NCBI GenBank assembly: GCA_009929055.1
Contig: SABI01000050.1
Span: 1 to 12,455, forward strand
Length of the DNA stretch: 12,455 nt
Source: Spirochaetia bacterium
Lineage (GTDB): Bacteria; Spirochaetota; Spirochaetia; Sphaerochaetales; Sphaerochaetaceae
Direction of reading: 5' to 3'
The stretch's first letter is position 1. Every line of letters begins with the position of its first letter. A model generated the notes under the pieces. The model worked only from the letters and a program-made list of their open reading frames with translations, made no database searches and was not told where the DNA came from. A program made the translations under genes and the position numbers. This document shows positions 1 through 6,256 of the stretch, piece after piece.

Positions 1-1
1 C

Positions 2-1192
2 CTTACAGCCAATACACAAATGCTTCGTGACAATGGTCTCATGGATCGTTTCCCTGAAATCACTCACGCTATGGCAGATGTTGTTGCTAAGGGTGGATAT
101 GCTACAAGTGTTACCCCAGTTTCTCAGTTCTACTTCCAACAAGCATTCAATAACGTAATGTTTGGTCCTTACAAGAAGATAGCTGAAGGATATGGGAAAA
201 TGGTTCTTGGCTATTTCGGAAGAACTCCTGTTGAACCAGATGCAGAAATTATTAAAATCTCTAGTGAACAACTTAATATGAAACCAACCAAAGAATTGGC
301 TGTTGACATTAACGACAAAGATCCTAAAAAAGGTCGTCCTGCTGCTATTGAGATGTTGAAAAAAGAGAACCTTCCCACTACTGAAGAGAATATCTTTATT
401 GCAGCAAGCTGCAAAGAGAAAGGAATCCTCTACCTTACTGGAAATGCTAAAGTAAACGGAGTAAGACTTAAAAGTGATGAGAAAAAAGCAGAAGCCCCTG
501 CTCCTGCCGCAGCTCCTGCAAAGAACAATACAGACTATACAGTGAAAGTGAATAACTCTTCCTATGCAGTTCAACTCAAAGGAGATAAAGCTATTGTTAA
601 CGGAGTCTCTTATGATATCTCTGTAGCGGATGGTATTACTCAAGAAGCTGCTGCCCCTGTACAAAGCGCTCCAGCTACATCTAGTGAACCTGTTGAAGTA
701 AAAGCTCCAATGCCCGGCCTTATTCTTAAAACCAACGTATCTGTCGGTGATAAAGTAAAAGCAAATGATGTCCTTATGGTAATGGAAGCAATGAAGATGG
801 AAAATGAAATCTTCAGCCCAGTTTCAGGAACAGTTTCTCAAATTCTCGTAAAACAAGGTGATCAAAAACAAGCTGATGAAGTCTTATTGGTTATTTCAAG
901 TGATGTAGTAGTTGCCCAAGCTCCTAAAGCTCAAGTAGCAGCTCCTTCTAAAGCAGCACCAGTACAAACTTCCAATAAAGCTACTGAAGTAAAAGCTCCA
1001 ATGCCAGGCCTCGTTCTTCGAATTGATGTAAAAGAGGGAGATAAAGTTGAAGTAAACTCTCCAATTTTAATCATGGAAGCAATGAAAATGGAAAATGAGA
1101 TTTTTGCACCCGTTGGTGGTGTAGTAAAACAAATTCTTGTTAAACAAGGTGATCAATTAATGGCAGACGATGTTCTTGCTGTAATTGAATAA
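2..1192 (+). CDS. oadA: Oxaloacetate decarboxylase alpha subunit, C-terminal part, with two biotinyl domains (5' end outside window)
   Basis: This is the carboxyltransferase and biotin-carrier subunit of a sodium-translocating decarboxylase; it moves CO2 from oxaloacetate (or a similar acid) to biotin. The reading frame is open from base 2, and the first in-window ATG at 20 is internal, because the text before and after it matches the end of the carboxyltransferase domain (for example VTPVSQF and the GPYKKIAEGYG stretch). Numbered from that ATG, the conserved post-catalytic region runs to about residue 155. An Ala/Pro linker and a short linker domain follow. Two biotinyl domains then come at about 226-293 and 323-390, each with APMPGL and EAMKMEN; the biotin lysines are K259 and K356. 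Most OadA proteins have one such domain. oadB follows after 12 bp, so the two are an operon; a gamma subunit is not visible and may lie upstream. Pyruvate carboxylase subunit B or a related acyl-CoA decarboxylase subunit is the main alternative. Confidence 0.9.
   Translation, partial: LTANTQMLRDNGLMDRFPEITHAMADVVAKGGYATSVTPVSQFYFQQAFNNVMFGPYKKIAEGYGKMVLGYFGRTPVEPDAEIIKISSEQLNMKPTKELAVDINDKDPKKGRPAAIEMLKKENLPTTEENIFIAASCKEKGILYLTGNAKVNGVRLKSDEKKAEAPAPAAAPAKNNTDYTVKVNNSSYAVQLKGDKAIVNGVSYDISVADGITQEAAAPVQSAPATSSEPVEVKAPMPGLILKTNVSVGDKVKANDVLMVMEAMKMENEIFSPVSGTVSQILVKQGDQKQADEVLLVISSDVVVAQAPKAQVAAPSKAAPVQTSNKATEVKAPMPGLVLRIDVKEGDKVEVNSPILIMEAMKMENEIFAPVGGVVKQILVKQGDQLMADDVLAVIE
695..1192 (+). repeat. 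Tandem biotinyl-domain duplication inside oadA
   Basis: Two copies of a biotinyl-domain coding segment lie 291 bp (97 codons) apart in frame. Copy 1 begins at 695 and copy 2 at 986; both start with GAAGTAAAAGCTCCAATGCC. At protein level they share VKAPMPGL, EAMKMENEIF, PV.G.V, QILVKQGDQ and AD.VL.VI. The N-terminal parts of the copies differ more (LKTNVSVGDKVKAND versus LRIDVKEGDKVEVNS), so the duplication is not very recent, although the nearly identical biotin-lysine and QILVKQGDQ segments may be kept alike by selection or gene conversion. An Ala/Pro/Gln-rich linker of about 30 residues separates them. Confidence 0.9.
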
Positions 1193-1204
1193 GGGAGCTC
1201 ATTC

Positions 1205-2431
1205 ATGATTGGACAAGCATTTCAACAATTATGGCAAACAACAGGACTCCTAGGTTTCCTCTCACCAGGTGGTTGGGGAAACGTTCTCATGATTATTGTG
1301 GGATTCGTACTGTTGTATTTAGCCATTTCAAAAGGATTCGAACCCCTACTCCTTATACCAATCGGGTTTGGGTGTATCCTCGCTAATATTCCGTTTGCAT
1401 ACATCGCAGGGATTGACCCATCAAGCACTCATGGTGGTGTTGGGTTTATAAAGCTCCTCTACGATACAGGTATTGAAACAGGTCTTTTCCCAATTCTTAT
1501 TTTCATGGGAGTTGGGGCCATGACCGACTTTGGTCCCCTCATTGCAAACCCAAAAACTCTTCTATTAGGTGCTGCAGCCCAAGTTGGTATTTTTGCAGCT
1601 CTTCTAGGGGCTCTCTTACTCTCATTCCTTCCTGGAATAAACTTTGACCTCCATGCTGCTGCCTCTATTGGTATCATAGGTGGAGCTGATGGACCGACCG
1701 CTATTTATGTAACAAGCCGGCTAGCACCAGACCTTTTAGGCTCTATTGCTGTAGCTGCCTACTCATACATGGCTCTAGTTCCAATTATTCAGCCCCCTAT
1801 CATGAGATTACTCACTACAAAAAAAGAGCGATTAATCAAAATGGAACAGCTGAGACCAGTATCAAAATTAGAGAAAATATTATTCCCAATTTCTGTATTA
1901 ACAGTCTGTGCAATTCTCCTTCCATCAGCAACTCCTTTAGTAGGTGCATTGATGTTTGGTAACCTTGCAAAAGAGTGCGGAGTAGTAAATAGACTTAGTG
2001 ATACTATGCAAAATGCCCTTATGAACATTGTAACAATATTCTTAGGCCTAGCTGTTGGTTCAAAAATGGAAGCAGATAAATTCTTAAACCTAAACACCCT
2101 CGGAATTCTTGCTTTAGGATTAGTTGCATTCTCACTCGGAACCGCTACTGGTGTATTTATTGCTAAACTAATGAACAAGATTGATAAAAAGCATCCAGTT
2201 AACCCACTGATTGGTTCAGCTGGTGTTTCAGCTGTACCTATGGCTGCTCGTGTATCAAGTAAAGTGGGACAAGAAAGTAACCCACAGAACTTCTTACTCA
2301 TGCATGCTATGGGACCAAACGTAGCTGGTGTACTTGGTTCAGCTGTTGCAGCTGGTGTATTACTTGCAGTTGTTCCTTACATGGAAGAACTAGTGAATGG
2401 CTTACGTCCTGCTTTAGCAATTTTGATGTAG
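1205..2431 (+). CDS. oadB: Sodium-pumping oxaloacetate decarboxylase beta subunit
   Basis: This integral membrane subunit decarboxylates carboxybiotin and couples this to Na+ export across the cytoplasmic membrane. The 408-residue length is normal for the family. Family motifs are easy to see: GFGCILANIP (54-63), the long FMGVGAMTDFGPLIANP stretch (100-116), GGADGPT (159-165, with the Asp known to be essential in Klebsiella OadB at 162), the NALMNIVTIFLGLAVGS region (about 270-286) and a C-terminal block from GSAGVSAVPMAARVSS to MHAMGPNVAGVLGSA (337-380). Many hydrophobic segments span the chain. The ATG start has GGGAG 7 bases upstream, directly after the oadA stop. A terminator follows. The same family also serves glutaconyl-CoA and methylmalonyl-CoA decarboxylases, so the exact acid used depends on the alpha subunit. 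Confidence 0.95.
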   Translation: MIGQAFQQLWQTTGLLGFLSPGGWGNVLMIIVGFVLLYLAISKGFEPLLLIPIGFGCILANIPFAYIAGIDPSSTHGGVGFIKLLYDTGIETGLFPILIFMGVGAMTDFGPLIANPKTLLLGAAAQVGIFAALLGALLLSFLPGINFDLHAAASIGIIGGADGPTAIYVTSRLAPDLLGSIAVAAYSYMALVPIIQPPIMRLLTTKKERLIKMEQLRPVSKLEKILFPISVLTVCAILLPSATPLVGALMFGNLAKECGVVNRLSDTMQNALMNIVTIFLGLAVGSKMEADKFLNLNTLGILALGLVAFSLGTATGVFIAKLMNKIDKKHPVNPLIGSAGVSAVPMAARVSSKVGQESNPQNFLLMHAMGPNVAGVLGSAVAAGVLLAVVPYMEELVNGLRPALAILM

Positions 2432-2455
2432 TAATATAAAAACAGTTTTTTATAG

Positions 2456-2486
2456 GCGATTCTCTTATATAGGGAGTCGCTTTTTT
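2456..2486 (+). terminator. Intrinsic terminator after oadB
   Basis: GCGATTCTC (2456-2464) pairs with GGGAGTCGC (2472-2480) over nine base pairs, two of them G-U, around a 7-base loop. Six T residues follow at once. It lies 24 bp after the oadB stop and ends the decarboxylase operon. Confidence 0.88.
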
Positions 2487-2500
2487 ATGAGAAGAAAATC

Positions 2501-3454
2501 TTGTCCTCTCCTTCTTTATCGTCTATGCTACAAGCTATGTTAGTCGTAATAATCATAATACTATTAGGTCTCTTTCTGGCATGGAATATTTCTTTATGGG
2601 GATATAAAGAGAAATATACTCGTCCAATTTATCCCCAAGTAGATGATGTGTTTGACTCTCGCTGTCTCCCTATTATCTTAGAACACGACAAAAAGAGCGA
2701 CAGAGCAATCATCATGATTCATGGCCTTCCAAGCACTCCATATTCATATGAATATGCCTCTCATGCCGCCTATAAAGAGGGGTACGATGTCTTTGTCCCT
2801 CTGCTTCCTGGTTTTGGAACAAAGCCTGCTGATTTAGCTGAAACCTCTTATTACCAATGGTATCAATATATGAAGGAATATTACCTGCAAAAGAGGAGCC
2901 AATATACCAAAGTCTATATCATTGGGACCTCAATGGGTGGTGCTATGACGCTTAACTTAGGCCTAGAGTTTAGCAGTACTGAAGATGAACCAGATGCAAT
3001 CTGTACAATAGCTGCCCCAGTATTTTTAAATAATATAAGAGAGGGTGTGGTAAAAAGCTGGCTCTATTATATAGCTCGAACAATTGCTCTCTTTATCTCT
3101 ACAATAAAAACAGATATACATCTTGGAAATAAAAACGAAAATGATGGTGATGAACTTTGGATTGGCTACAAAGGACTATTTGTAAGAGTGGGAGTATCTT
3201 TCTTGTATGCCCTTAAACAGATAAGAAACAACTTGCATGCAATTACCGTTCCTATTATAGCAGTCCACGACAAGCATGATGGTACTGTCGACTATAAAAA
3301 TCTCCCCTATATTCTGCGACATATCAAATCTAAAGAGGTAGAGGAAGTCACCACAGAGATGAATGCGACTCATAGTCGTCATGTGCTTTTAATGCACAAG
3401 TCAATACAAGAGTCTTTATTAAAAAAGATTCTTATCTTCTTTCAAAAACACTAA
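2501..3454 (+). CDS. Membrane-anchored alpha/beta hydrolase (carboxylesterase/lipase-like)
   Basis: The protein is a serine hydrolase of the alpha/beta fold, most like the carboxylesterase Est30/monoacylglycerol lipase group; the substrate is unknown. With the TTG start it has 317 residues. A hydrophobic anchor lies at about 9-30 (MLQAMLVVIIIILLGLFLAW), so the catalytic domain is probably held at the membrane. Visible catalytic features are the oxyanion-region HG (74-75), the nucleophile elbow GTSMGG (142-147, Ser144), Asp260 in HDKHDGTVDY and His294 in HSRHVLL. The start is uncertain: TTG at 2501 has only a weak GAGAAG upstream, and ATG at 2525 or 2537 would keep most of the anchor but has no ribosome site. 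The start lies just 14 bp beyond the oadB terminator and I see no clear promoter. The deaminase gene follows after 16 bp. Confidence 0.85.
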   Translation: MSSPSLSSMLQAMLVVIIIILLGLFLAWNISLWGYKEKYTRPIYPQVDDVFDSRCLPIILEHDKKSDRAIIMIHGLPSTPYSYEYASHAAYKEGYDVFVPLLPGFGTKPADLAETSYYQWYQYMKEYYLQKRSQYTKVYIIGTSMGGAMTLNLGLEFSSTEDEPDAICTIAAPVFLNNIREGVVKSWLYYIARTIALFISTIKTDIHLGNKNENDGDELWIGYKGLFVRVGVSFLYALKQIRNNLHAITVPIIAVHDKHDGTVDYKNLPYILRHIKSKEVEEVTTEMNATHSRHVLLMHKSIQESLLKKILIFFQKH

Positions 3455-3470
3455 CGTAAGAGGAACATAG

Positions 3471-3962
3471 ATGAAAAGAGAAAATTACATAAGTTGGGAT
3501 GAGTACTTTATGGGTATTGCCCTCCTTTCAGCACAACGAAGCAAAGATCCTAGTACCCAAGTAGGAGCGTGTATCGTTAATGATGAAAAAAAGATTGTGG
3601 GGGTTGGCTACAATGGCTTTCCAATGGGATGTGATGATGATGAGCTCCCATGGGCAAGAGAAGGGGCTTTTTTAGAAACAAAATATCCCTATGTCTGCCA
3701 TGCTGAACTTAATGCAATCCTCAATAGCATTTCCAGAGATTTACGGGGATGTACTATCTATGTAGCCCTCTTTCCGTGTAACGAGTGTGCAAAAGCTATT
3801 ATACAATCGGGAATAAAAGAAATCGTCTACCTAAGTGATAAATATGAGCACACAGATATAGTAAAAGCATCAAAAATAATGTTACATCAAGCAAAAGTAA
3901 CTTTACGAAAACTCGATATCACCCTTAGTGATATCACGATACGTTTTGAGGATATTAAATGA
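3471..3962 (+). CDS. dCMP deaminase family protein (zinc-dependent)
   Basis: This cytosolic zinc enzyme probably converts dCMP to dUMP, feeding thymidylate synthesis. It has 163 residues, the usual size. The zinc site is complete: CHAE (76-79, with His77 as ligand and Glu79 as proton shuttle) and PCNEC (102-106, with Cys103 and Cys106 as ligands). The N-terminal SAQRSKDPSTQVGACIV and GVGYNGFPMGCDD blocks are typical of the dCMP deaminase/ComEB group rather than cytidine deaminase. The ATG has AGAGGA about 7 bases upstream. Its last codons overlap the next gene by 4 bp (ATGA), which points to translational coupling. Activity on another deoxycytidine or cytidine nucleotide cannot be excluded from sequence. 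Confidence 0.92.
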   Translation: MKRENYISWDEYFMGIALLSAQRSKDPSTQVGACIVNDEKKIVGVGYNGFPMGCDDDELPWAREGAFLETKYPYVCHAELNAILNSISRDLRGCTIYVALFPCNECAKAIIQSGIKEIVYLSDKYEHTDIVKASKIMLHQAKVTLRKLDITLSDITIRFEDIK

Positions 3963-4888
3963 ACACTTCTCCAATATTAGTAGTATGCCTAAACCCAACT
4001 TTTCAAAAAACTCTTGTCTTTAATCATTTCGAAGAGAATGAAGTAAACAGATGTTCAACTTACCGAATGGATGCATCAGGAAAAGGGATGAATGTAGCAA
4101 GAATCATCACCCAAATTGGGGGTGAAGCTATGCACCTAACCCATCTTGGAGGATCAAGGATGAATGAGATGATCTCTCTCATTGAAAAAGATGGAATCGA
4201 TCTCTACTATGTTGAAACAAAGAGTGCGATAAGAACTTGTACCACTATTATCAACAAAGAAAAAAACACCACAACAGAATTAGTGGAAGAGCCTTATGCA
4301 GTAGACTCATCGAGTGACGCCTACATACGAATTCTCTATTCAAACATTCTTTCCTCTTGCTCTAGTGTTATAATTAGTGGGACAAGGAGCCCTGGATACT
4401 CACCTTCTCTCTATAGTGACTTTGTAAAAGAGGCTAAAGAGATGGGAAAAACAGTTATTCTCGATATAAAAGGGGAAGACCTTAAACAATCTCTTCAATA
4501 CTATCCAGATGTTATCAAACCTAATTTGAGTGAATTCATCTCAACATACCTACCACAAAGAAGAGTAAACGAGAGTGATTCTAATGAAGAATTAAAAGAT
4601 GAAGTAATTCTTAAAATGAAAGAACTCTTTGAAACGTATCATTGCTCTATTGTAATTACTCGTGGAAAATATCCAATATGGGTCTATAGTAAAGAGGGAT
4701 TTAATGAATTAGCCACAAAACCTATAGTTCCCGTAAATACAATAGGATGTGGAGATGCCCTCACTTCTGGTATAGCATACCACTTACTTAAAGGTGATAC
4801 TCTTATAGAGGCAGTAAAAACAGCCATTACCTATTCAGCAAAAAATGCAACACTACTAGCTCCTGGAAGTGTCTTAGATAATTTTTGA
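3959..4888 (+). CDS. PfkB-family kinase, 1-phosphofructokinase/tagatose-6-phosphate kinase type
   Basis: The protein is an ATP-dependent sugar(-phosphate) kinase of the ribokinase superfamily. In 309 residues it shows an N-terminal LNPTFQKTLVF like the LNPA.D.T start of FruK/LacC, SGKGMNVAR (40-48), the KPNLSEF block (187-193) and the ATP/anion-hole motif NTIGCGDALTSG (260-271) with catalytic base Asp266. The usual motif reads NP.GSGD; the Thr and Cys here are mild departures. No fructose PTS gene is adjacent, which would be the normal partner of fruK; instead it overlaps a dCMP deaminase gene by 4 bp. The substrate is therefore open: a hexose phosphate is expected from the family, and a nucleoside-derived sugar is a speculative alternative. 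Confidence 0.85.
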   Translation: MNTSPILVVCLNPTFQKTLVFNHFEENEVNRCSTYRMDASGKGMNVARIITQIGGEAMHLTHLGGSRMNEMISLIEKDGIDLYYVETKSAIRTCTTIINKEKNTTTELVEEPYAVDSSSDAYIRILYSNILSSCSSVIISGTRSPGYSPSLYSDFVKEAKEMGKTVILDIKGEDLKQSLQYYPDVIKPNLSEFISTYLPQRRVNESDSNEELKDEVILKMKELFETYHCSIVITRGKYPIWVYSKEGFNELATKPIVPVNTIGCGDALTSGIAYHLLKGDTLIEAVKTAITYSAKNATLLAPGSVLDNF

Positions 4889-4896
4889 TTTTTTTG

Positions 4897-4924
4897 TTGC
4901 AATTTGTTTCTCATAAGATATAAT
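4897..4924 (+). promoter_or_regulatory. Predicted sigma-70-type promoter of the importer operon
   Basis: TTGCAA (4897-4902) and a perfect TATAAT (4919-4924) are separated by 16 bases, directly after the kinase stop codon. Transcription would begin near 4931, leaving a leader of nearly 200 bases before the binding-protein gene. A weaker second candidate with TATACT at 5054-5059 lies closer to the gene. Confidence 0.6.
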
Positions 4925-5112
4925 CACCTTTATAGGAATAGATTTACTTATATCAATATTATTTGTAATTTTATTTAGCTAAAACTAAGTTTATTATTTA
5001 TTTTAATCGATAAATTTTAATCGACTAACTTTACTAGACTGTGAATAACTGTTTATACTAGGGAAAAAATGGGATGGAGAAAAGAAATCCATCAATCACT
5101 CAGACCAGAAAC
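4925..5112 (+). promoter_or_regulatory. AT-rich leader with repeated TTTTAATCGA
   Basis: This gene-free stretch is very AT-rich. It contains the direct repeat TTTTAATCGA at 5001-5010 and 5015-5024, whose inner parts also form the inverted pair TCGAT/ATCGA, and a 10-bp palindrome TTTAGCTAAA at 4974-4983. These could be operator half-sites, but no known regulator is recognised. I looked for a purine or FMN riboswitch core and did not see one. Confidence 0.35.
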
Positions 5113-5127
5113 AAAGGAGAAGGAAGG

Positions 5128-6156
5128 ATGAAAAAAATTCTTATTGCTGTATTGCTGCTCTCTCTCGTGATGTCAATGACATTCGCCTCAGGTGCTGCAG
5201 AGAAAGAGACCAAGGAAAGTGATCTATTAAAGATTGCTCTCATTATTGAAAATACCATTGATGACAAAGGGTGGTGTCAAGCAATGCATGATGGTATTTT
5301 ACTTGCACAAAGTCAAAACCCTGGAACTTTTGAGTATTCCTACTCAGAAAAAATGAAACCAGTAGATGCTGGTTCTGCAGTTCTCCAATATGCAGGACAA
5401 GGGTATGACATCATTATTGCTCATGGAGCTCAATACAAAAATCTTATTACAGAAATGGCAGCAGAATACCCTGAAATTACCTTTGCATTTGGAACTAGCA
5501 GTGAAATAGTTGGAGACAACGTATTCTCATACATGCCACAAAGCGAAGAAACAGGATATTTGAATGGCCTTATTGCTGGTAAAATTACAAAGACCAATAC
5601 TATTGGACTCGTAGGACCAGTTGACGGGGGAGATGCAGCTCGTTATAACCGTGGATTTGTATTAGGAGTTAAACACACGAACCCAAATGCTCGAGTTCTA
5701 GTTGCACATACAGGAAGCTTCTCAGACTTTGTAAAAGCAACAGAAGTTGCTCAATCACAAATTCTCTCTGGTGCTGATGTATTAACAGGATCAAGTCAAC
5801 AAGCCCTTGGTGCCCTTAGAGCAGTAGCAGATCACCCTAATGATCCTATTTGGTGGGTAGGTCAAGACCTTGCACAAATTGGAATTCCAGAAGGATATAA
5901 AGTACTCTCTGCTTCTTCTTATAACTATGCAGCTGTTATTAATACACTCATAGCTAATATGGATAAAGGAATCGTGGGTGGACAAAACATCCCAATGAAC
6001 TTCAATAATGATGGATTTATCTTCAAGTATAATGAAGTAAATAAATCAAAAATCACAAGCGCTATTGAAAAAGAAGTAAATGATGCCCTTAAAAACTTCA
6101 AAGGCCAAGCCGCTCACCCAAGTGTAGCTTCTTGGAGTGATGTAAAGTATAACTAA
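5128..6156 (+). CDS. BMP-family ABC transporter substrate-binding protein
   Basis: This periplasmic binding protein delivers a ligand to the importer encoded downstream. It has 342 residues. The start at 5128 is preferred over an in-frame ATG at 5074, because AAAGGAGA lies 7 bases upstream and the product then begins with a proper signal peptide, MKKILIAVLLLSLVMSMTFA, followed by SGAAEKE. No lipobox cysteine is present, so it should be a secreted rather than lipid-anchored protein. The mature part shows the BMP pattern: DDKGWCQAMHDG (about 45-56), IIAHGAQY, YPEITFAFGTSSE, and the GLVGPVDGG segment. Family members bind nucleosides (PnrA, NupN) or riboflavin (RfuA of Treponema). The nearby xanthine dehydrogenase favours a purine ligand, but the sequence alone does not decide. 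A terminator directly after the gene should make it the most abundant product of the operon. Confidence 0.92.
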   Translation: MKKILIAVLLLSLVMSMTFASGAAEKETKESDLLKIALIIENTIDDKGWCQAMHDGILLAQSQNPGTFEYSYSEKMKPVDAGSAVLQYAGQGYDIIIAHGAQYKNLITEMAAEYPEITFAFGTSSEIVGDNVFSYMPQSEETGYLNGLIAGKITKTNTIGLVGPVDGGDAARYNRGFVLGVKHTNPNARVLVAHTGSFSDFVKATEVAQSQILSGADVLTGSSQQALGALRAVADHPNDPIWWVGQDLAQIGIPEGYKVLSASSYNYAAVINTLIANMDKGIVGGQNIPMNFNNDGFIFKYNEVNKSKITSAIEKEVNDALKNFKGQAAHPSVASWSDVKYN

Positions 6157-6185
6157 GGAATGAGTATCACTATGAATTGATAAAT

Positions 6186-6227
6186 GTCCTGCATGTTGAA
6201 CACAATCATCTTCATGCAGGATTTTTT
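6186..6227 (+). terminator. Intercistronic terminator/attenuator between binding protein and ATPase genes
   Basis: TCCTGCATG (6187-6195) and CATGCAGGA (6213-6221) form a perfect 9-bp stem with a 17-base loop, followed by a T run to 6227. It sits between two genes of one transport system. It probably ends most transcripts after the binding-protein gene and lets a fraction continue, giving an excess of binding protein over membrane parts. Confidence 0.82.
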
Positions 6228-6256
6228 GTAAACGCCAAACGCATTGGAGATATCCC

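Noticed and set aside
1789..2301. Minus-strand open frame of 170 codons inside oadB
   Set aside because: It lies wholly opposite a clearly conserved gene, has no recognisable domain and looks like a codon-bias shadow.
2487..2543. Short frame of 18 codons starting at ATG 2487, a possible leader peptide
   Set aside because: It has only the terminator T run upstream and no ribosome site; it overlaps the hydrolase start by chance.
5074..5127. Upstream in-frame ATG that would lengthen the binding protein by 18 residues
   Set aside because: It would bury the signal peptide behind a polar stretch, and the ATG at 5128 has a better ribosome site.
4925..5127. Possible purine or FMN riboswitch before the importer
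   Set aside because: The conserved core segments of these classes were not seen; only AT-rich repeats are present.
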